Position numbers and translations under genes: made by a program
Assembly: GCA_031835245.1 (NCBI GenBank)
Contig: JAVKOQ010000018.1
Span: 315,001 to 379,000 of the forward strand
Direction of reading: 5' to 3'
Length of the DNA: 64,000 nt
DNA from: Balamuthia mandrillaris
Taxonomy: Eukaryota > Discosea > Longamoebia > Balamuthiidae
Notes under the pieces: model-generated
Told to the model about the DNA's origin: nothing
The model's input: the letters and a program-made list of their open reading frames with translations, nothing else
Databases searched by the model: none
Shown: piece after piece, positions 59,222 through 64,000 of the stretch
How the letters are laid out: every line of letters begins with the position of its first letter
Numbering within the stretch: position 1 is the first letter of the stretch

Positions 59222-61809
59222 ATGGAAGTTACGAGACATCACATCACCGATGATCCTGACCTTGATTCCGAGCTTCCCGCTGAGTACGCTCTCCTTGATG
59301 AGGATCCTGTGGAGCTTGACCGCGGATTTTCCACCATTATCGTCGTGGACAATTTGCCAATGGTAGATCAGGCCAAATACGAAAAGTTGCTGGGCGTTCT
59401 GCGCAAGCTCTACAGCCAGATCGGGGAAATTGTGCAGGTGGGTGATCTCTTCCCTTGTCCTTTGCCTCCCCTCCTCCTATTTTCTGTGCTCCTTTTTTTT
59501 GATTTGTCCCTCTTTGCTCTCTCTGCGCGCTCTCTCCCGCTCTCTCCTCTCTACCAAGCTCTTTCTCACTGGTTCTCCACTGGCACACAAAACAAAAGAT
59601 TTACATGCCCCAAGAACAAGGCAAGACGCTGGGTTTTGCGTTTATCGAATTTCCGGACAGCTACGCCGCTGCCAACGCTGTAAAACAAACGAATGGCTAC
59701 AAGTTGGACAAGGCCCATATTTTCAAGGTCAACCACTATGAGGATTTCTTGTCCTATGAGAAGTATAGCGATGAGTTCGAGCCTATCGAGATGAAGCCTT
59801 ACAAACCTTTGGTAGCTTCCTTCTTTCCTCTTCAGCCGTTCTGTTCCCGTTACTTATTCTCTCTCTCTCTCTCTCTCTCTTTCTTTCTCCGCTTGTAGAG
59901 CAACCTTTGGTGGTGGTTGGAAGAGGAAATTGGCGTGGCTTGCGATCAGTACGCAGTGCGATATGCCGAACATACCGAAATCTTTTGGAACGACACAACA
60001 AAGAGAAAACCAGAGTCTGTTTACAGGAAAAAGGTACGGAGACTTTTCTCCATTCTGTTGGCCTCATTTTTCTCACACCTCTCGCCCTCTCTTTTCAACA
60101 GGATATGACAGAGAGCTTCGTCAACTGGTCTCCGTACGGAACCTATCTTAGCACCCTCCATAAGCAAGGAGTGATCTTGTGGGGAGGCAAGGAATGGGAG
60201 CAAGTGCATAAGCTCCCACAATTCCAAGTGAAGCTGATGGCCTTCTCTCCCAAGGAAAGCTACCTCGTCACCATCTCGCCCCATTTCCAACACAACGACA
60301 ACCCAAAGGATCCCCAAGCTATCATCGTGTGGGACGTACGCACAGGAGCAAAGAAGAGAGGCTTTTTGGCAACCAAGGATCAGACATACCCTGTCTTCAA
60401 GTGGAGCCACGATGAAAAGTATTTTGCTAGAATGAGCGAAGACACCATCACTATCTACGAGACTCCCTCCATGCGTCTCTTGGACAAAAAGTCGCTTAAG
60501 GTCCCCGGAGTGAAGGACTTCAGCTGGTCTCCTAGCGACAACGTCATCGCTTGTTGGGTACCTGAGAGCGGCAACAAGCCTGCTCGCGTTCTTTTGATTG
60601 ATATCCCTAGCCGTAACATTAAGAGAAGCCACAATCTCTTCAAAGTCCAAGATGTAAGCTCATTCTTTCTCTCTCTGCGCGCGCGCGCTCTCTCTCTCTC
60701 TCTCTCTCCGCTTTCCTTTCGTTTTTTCACTGTGTATTATCAATGTTCACCTCACCCATTCTCTCTCTCTTTCCCCAAGTGCAACCTACATTGGCATGAG
60801 CAAGGCGATTACCTGTGTGTTAAAGTGGATAGGATCTCCGGCAAAAAGAACGTGTACACCCACTTTGAGCTCTATCGTATGCGAGAGAAAGACATTCCTA
60901 TTGAAACGGTTGAAATCAAGGAAAAAGTGGTGGCGTTTGCATGGGAACCAAAGGGCGATCGCTTTGCTGTCATTCATGGTGGTGTGGCTGGCAAGACTAA
61001 CGTCAGCTTCTACACGATGGGCAACAAGAAGGGAGAAACCAAGCTTCGTTTGCTTAGTACGTCTTACTATTTTCTTTTACGTTCTTTTCTGTTCTGTTCA
61101 TCCTTTCCAGCTAGTTTGAAGAATGCATGAAGACGTAATTGTTCTGACGAAATTCTTTTACAAAACAACAGAAACGTTGGAGAAGAAACCAGCCAACCAT
61201 CTGTTCTGGTCTCCACAAGGTGGCAACATCGTGTTGGCAGGCTTTGGCACGATGGGCGGTATATTGGAGTTCTACAACGTAGATGAGCTGATCTCCTTGA
61301 GGATAGCCATGCACAACATGGTGACGGACCTGGCCTGGGATCCAACCGGCCGCTTCGTGGCCACCTCCATCAGCTACTGGAGGCATCAGCTGGACAATGG
61401 ATGGACGGTGTGGAACTTCCAGGGCAAGGAGCTGGTCCATGTCAACAAGGACAGGTTCTTCCAGCTGGTGTGGAGGCCTCGCCCACCGACTTTGCTCTCC
61501 CCCGAGCAAGCTCAGGACGTGGAGAAGAACCTGAAGAAGTACTCCAGGAAGTACAAGGAGCAAGATTGGCAGAGGAGGAAGGAGATCTGGGAGGCTTTCA
61601 AGAGAAGGCGCGAGGCCGAAAAGGAGGCCTTCTATGCCCTCATGAACGAGAGGAGAGCGGAGAGGGCTCAGCAGAAGGATCTCCGCTTGAAGCTGCTTGG
61701 CTACGACTCGGACGAGGAGGAGGCCCAGGCCGAATGGGTGGAAAACGAGATAGAGGAGCTGATTGGCGAGGAAGAGGTCGAGATCATCGAGGACGACTTT
61801 GCCGAATAA
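59222..61809 (+). CDS. EIF3B: Eukaryotic translation initiation factor 3 subunit B
   Basis: Six exons (59222-59437, 59599-59811, 59899-60033, 60102-60653, 60780-61056, 61172-61809) give 676 residues, close to the usual 690-750. The N-terminal RRM reads TIIVVDNLPMVDQAKYEKLL and TLGFAFIEFPDSYAAANAVK. A nine-bladed WD-like propeller follows: FVNWSPYGTYLSTLHKQGVI, VKLMAFSPKESYLVTISPHF, FKWSHDEKYFARM, HWHEQGDYLCVKVDR, HLFWSPQGGNIVLAGFG and LAWDPTGRFVATSISYWRH. The C terminus is a basic helix (KYSRKYKEQDWQRRKEIWEA) and an acidic end. eIF3b is the scaffold that holds eIF3a/g/i on the 40S subunit. Codon use is smooth and no break is seen. Confidence 0.95.
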
Positions 61810-61837
61810 TCTTTGTGTGTGTCTGTGTGTGTTCTCT

Positions 61838-61926
61838 CTCTCTCTCTCTCCCTCTCCCTCTCCCTCTCCCTCTCCCTCTCCCCCTCCCTCTCCCTCTCCC
61901 TCTCCCTCTCCCTCTCCCTCTCTTTC
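61838..61926 (+). repeat. (CT)n and (CCCTCT)n microsatellite in the eIF3b 3' flank
   Basis: CT units followed by about eleven CCCTCT-type hexamers start 30 bases after the eIF3b stop, pyrimidine-rich on the coding strand. Confidence 0.9.
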
Positions 61927-61982
61927 TCGCCTCTCTTATCACAATGCCAAAACAAAGCTTGCTGCACTTGGACGGATCCACT

Positions 61983-62059
61983 TTCTAACGACGTGAATCT
62001 AGATCAACAAAAAAGGAAAAAGTGCGAGTGGTTCACTAGCACCTCTCACGTCGTTAGAA
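61983..62059. repeat. 14-bp perfect inverted repeat
   Basis: TTCTAACGACGTGA at 61983-61996 is the exact reverse complement of TCACGTCGTTAGAA at 62046-62059, with a 49-base loop. It sits between eIF3b and the mobile-element-like frames. It could be a hairpin, a terminal repeat remnant or a MITE-like element. Confidence 0.7.
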
Positions 62060-62232
62060 ACTAGAGCCAAATTTTTCCCCGAAAATATTTACAAAACAAA
62101 AAAACCAAAAAAGAAAAAAAAAAGGAGCGAAGTGGAGAAGCAGGGCAAGAAAAAAAGTGGGAGTGCGAGCACCAACGCTGCCATCACACCGGAAAAGATG
62201 GCCAACGAGTCCTCTATGCCTCTGCAAAAGCC

Positions 62233-62697
62233 ATGTGGAAACATGAAAGAATGCAGCGCTATCATGGTTGCGATGCTGGTTGTCCCTCTTGCTTGCGTTG
62301 GGAGGGCAAAACAAAGGGCAAAGCACAACCAACAGAAGCATTCTTTCAGTGCCGACATACCAATGGATGTATCCGTCTGTTCAAGGTTGCTTGCACCCGC
62401 TCAACCCATGAGCTTCATGATGACCACGTTAATTGCTCTGAGGACTGCCAACGGTGCGAAGATTCGAGACACACAACAGCCTTCCTGCAAATGGAGCGAG
62501 AAAAAGAAGAAGAAAAGAGACAAGAAAACGTCATGTATCAACGCAAAAAAGAGCTGGAGGAAATGAAGGAACGATGGATAGCAACAGAGACTGGCAAAGT
62601 GTGTTGGAAGAAAACAAAAAAGAAAGGGAAGAAGTGTACCTCAAAGAGCAAGCAAAGGCCTTGTTGCGATGTCTCTGTCCCCAACAATCATTCATGA
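62233..62697 (+). CDS. Cys/His-rich N-terminal frame of a mobile-element-like protein
   Basis: This frame of 154 codons begins MWKHERMQRYHGCDAGCPSC and has further pairs: FFQCRHTNGCIRLFKVACTR, HELHDDHVNCSEDCQRCEDS. The spacing looks like one or two zinc-binding modules, probably DNA-binding. A long helix follows (REKEEEKRQENVMYQRKKEL). Near 62577 the coiled-coil pattern continues better in the +2 frame (SNRDWQSVLEENKKERE), which belongs to the downstream large frame. So the two are probably one ancestral protein split by a frame change. Confidence 0.5.
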   Translation: MWKHERMQRYHGCDAGCPSCLRWEGKTKGKAQPTEAFFQCRHTNGCIRLFKVACTRSTHELHDDHVNCSEDCQRCEDSRHTTAFLQMEREKEEEKRQENVMYQRKKELEEMKERWIATETGKVCWKKTKKKGKKCTSKSKQRPCCDVSVPNNHS

Positions 62698-64000
62698 TGG
62701 CCCTTGGAGAGCTTGTAAAAAGCGATCCAGCTACGATCCACTATCTGAAAGAGCATATTAGCGAATTTCAAGAGCTTCAACAGCCACGCCACCAACCTGC
62801 ACTTTCAGTGTTACTTGCCTACAAAGAAACAGTTGGTATAACAGACAAGAACTGGAGATACACCATGTCTGTTTTCAACCTCGATGACTCCACCTCCATT
62901 CATCACCTCAACAAGCAAAAAGCAGCACTTATGGAATCCATGGAACCAAGAGTAACCCTCGGAGGGAATGGCTACGAATTGCCCCTTTTGCAATACATGA
63001 GCTGGGTGTTAGCACACAATCCTCCTCCAGAAAACAAACCAGGACAAAAGCACTTGGTGAAGTTTGCCTTTGATGGAGCCACCATGACCCAGGGCAAACG
63101 GAAAAAGCAAGAGATCGGCACCTTCAACTTCCTTTTTGATGGCCTCGAGTTAGCAAAAGCCAAGTCTGTAAACAACGCACACCAGTATCTCATTTTCCTC
63201 GGTGAGGAAGACAGAGAAGCACTACAGCTGGAACTACAGAATGCAGTGAAAGGGATAGAATACCTTGCTAACGGAGGAACTATTTGTGCCAACGGTACCG
63301 AGTATGCTCTCGAGCCTGTGCTTGTGTGCGACATGGCAGCGTTGGTACATTTGCTTGGACTCTACAGTTGCTATCATCCAAACTCGAAGTGGAAGTGTCC
63401 TTGGTGCTGCGTTGACAAGCATTCAATCGCGAACTTTGCCATCGAGTGCTGGCCCTTGCGAAACGAAGCAGAAATGTGGAGAGATGGTGAGCAAGCAGAG
63501 AAGTGTGAATCTAAGAGTGGAAAAGATCGTTTTGCCCAGAAACACTTTGGGGTGCAAAACAAACCTTTGATCAACATTCTTCTTGACCACATCATCCCCT
63601 GCATGCTACACTGCTTCATGGGAGTCATGCGCAAGCTGTTGGAACTGCTAATGGAGCAAGCACCTAACGATTCACCCCTTGCTGAAGGCTTCGAGAAATG
63701 CTTTGAGACGTTGAAGATGAAGTTACCGAAAGAAACCAAGAAGAAGAAGAAGGTCAAAACCTTGGAGCAACGGGTAAAGAAAGCAAGATTTGGCCGTTCA
63801 GACTATTTGCGTATTCTCGAGCAACGAGCTTTGTTTATGGCAGCACTAAGAAGGTCAGTGGGAGATGGGACAAGGACACAACAAACAGAAGAAATATGGG
63901 AACTGTTTGCGAAACTTTATACCCTTGCTGCCCAGCCACAAGTCATAATAACAGAGGAGGAATGGCTAAAGATGGCGCGTGAGTTTGGTTTCATGTTTAG
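62574..64000 (+). CDS. Transposase-like protein (RNase H-type fold inferred), open at the right edge
   Basis: The frame is open from before 62574 to the window end with no stop; ATGs at 62574 and 62694 are candidate starts. Visible blocks: VKFAFDGATMTQGKRKKQEI, AHQYLIFLGEEDREALQLEL, LVCDMAALVHLLGLYSCYHP, KWKCPWCCVDKH and LLDHIIPCMLHCFMGVMRKL. The order of an acidic residue after a strand, a second Asp after 'lv', a CPWC knuckle and a His-rich helix is seen in large uncharacterised protein families scattered over animals and protists. It recalls DDE/RNase H transposases. This is an inference from pattern, not a confirmed family. No introns are evident, unlike all neighbouring genes. Confidence 0.5.
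   Translation, partial: MDSNRDWQSVLEENKKEREEVYLKEQAKALLRCLCPQQSFMMALGELVKSDPATIHYLKEHISEFQELQQPRHQPALSVLLAYKETVGITDKNWRYTMSVFNLDDSTSIHHLNKQKAALMESMEPRVTLGGNGYELPLLQYMSWVLAHNPPPENKPGQKHLVKFAFDGATMTQGKRKKQEIGTFNFLFDGLELAKAKSVNNAHQYLIFLGEEDREALQLELQNAVKGIEYLANGGTICANGTEYALEPVLVCDMAALVHLLGLYSCYHPNSKWKCPWCCVDKHSIANFAIECWPLRNEAEMWRDGEQAEKCESKSGKDRFAQKHFGVQNKPLINILLDHIIPCMLHCFMGVMRKLLELLMEQAPNDSPLAEGFEKCFETLKMKLPKETKKKKKVKTLEQRVKKARFGRSDYLRILEQRALFMAALRRSVGDGTRTQQTEEIWELFAKLYTLAAQPQVIITEEEWLKMAREFGFMF

Overview
This window is nuclear DNA from an intron-rich unicellular eukaryote. Genes are compact and lie on both strands with short spacers. Nearly all introns begin GT and end AG, most are 50-150 bases unless swollen by microsatellites, and splice phases close exactly across most models. 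Eukaryotic core genes are present (proteasome beta2, LSM2, TAF11, eIF3b). So are families typical of free-living amoebae: LRR proteins, a 7TM-TKL kinase, H-NOX proteins, WH2/LIM actin binders and CBS proteins. I infer an amoebozoan, perhaps close to Balamuthia or Acanthamoeba; the exact organism is not shown by the sequence.

Layout. 1-2898: minus-strand BAR-like/PH-like protein running into an inositol 5-phosphatase domain, cut by the left edge. 3268-9050: a decayed stretch (SWIM, lysyl-oxidase, sulfotransferase and 3'-5' exonuclease relics) around one intact WH2/LIM gene (4298-6154). 9970-15133: a Pro-rich membrane coiled-coil protein and a head-to-head pair of glycosyltransferase-like paralogues with gene-conversion tracts. 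15474-31327: fatty-acid hydroxylase/sterol desaturase, CBS protein, a dehydrogenase-phosphonatase fusion, a YPPQQ-repeat protein, an LRR protein, RidA, LSM2, a universal stress protein and proteasome beta2. 31955-35141: an Hsp110-type ATPase with a helical lid and a TPR domain but no beta-sandwich peptide-binding domain. 35796-44002: two tandem 15-exon genes joining a heme-NO sensor (H-NOX), its HNOBA/PAS partner and a RasGAP domain. 44250-54302: a TOM1-like 7TM receptor kinase, a type I membrane protein and a thioredoxin plus calmodulin-dependent-type NAD kinase fusion. 54565-61809: a small secreted acidic peptide, TAF11, a shared CRE-rich promoter, a glycine-zipper membrane protein and eIF3b. 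62233-64000: a mobile-element-like pair of reading frames running off the right edge.

The most notable content is the tandem H-NOX-HNOBA-RasGAP pair. In animals the same sensor modules are wired to guanylate cyclase; here they end in a GTPase-activating domain, which would couple a diatomic gas directly to Ras-type GTPases. Other unusual fusions are thioredoxin-NAD kinase, Hsp110-lid-TPR and hydroxyisobutyrate-type dehydrogenase-phosphonatase. Pyrimidine microsatellites (CT, TTC, CTTT, CCCTT) fill the introns and almost always lie on the coding strand.

Exon coordinates were worked out by eye from GT/AG sites with phase bookkeeping. They are predictions without transcript support.
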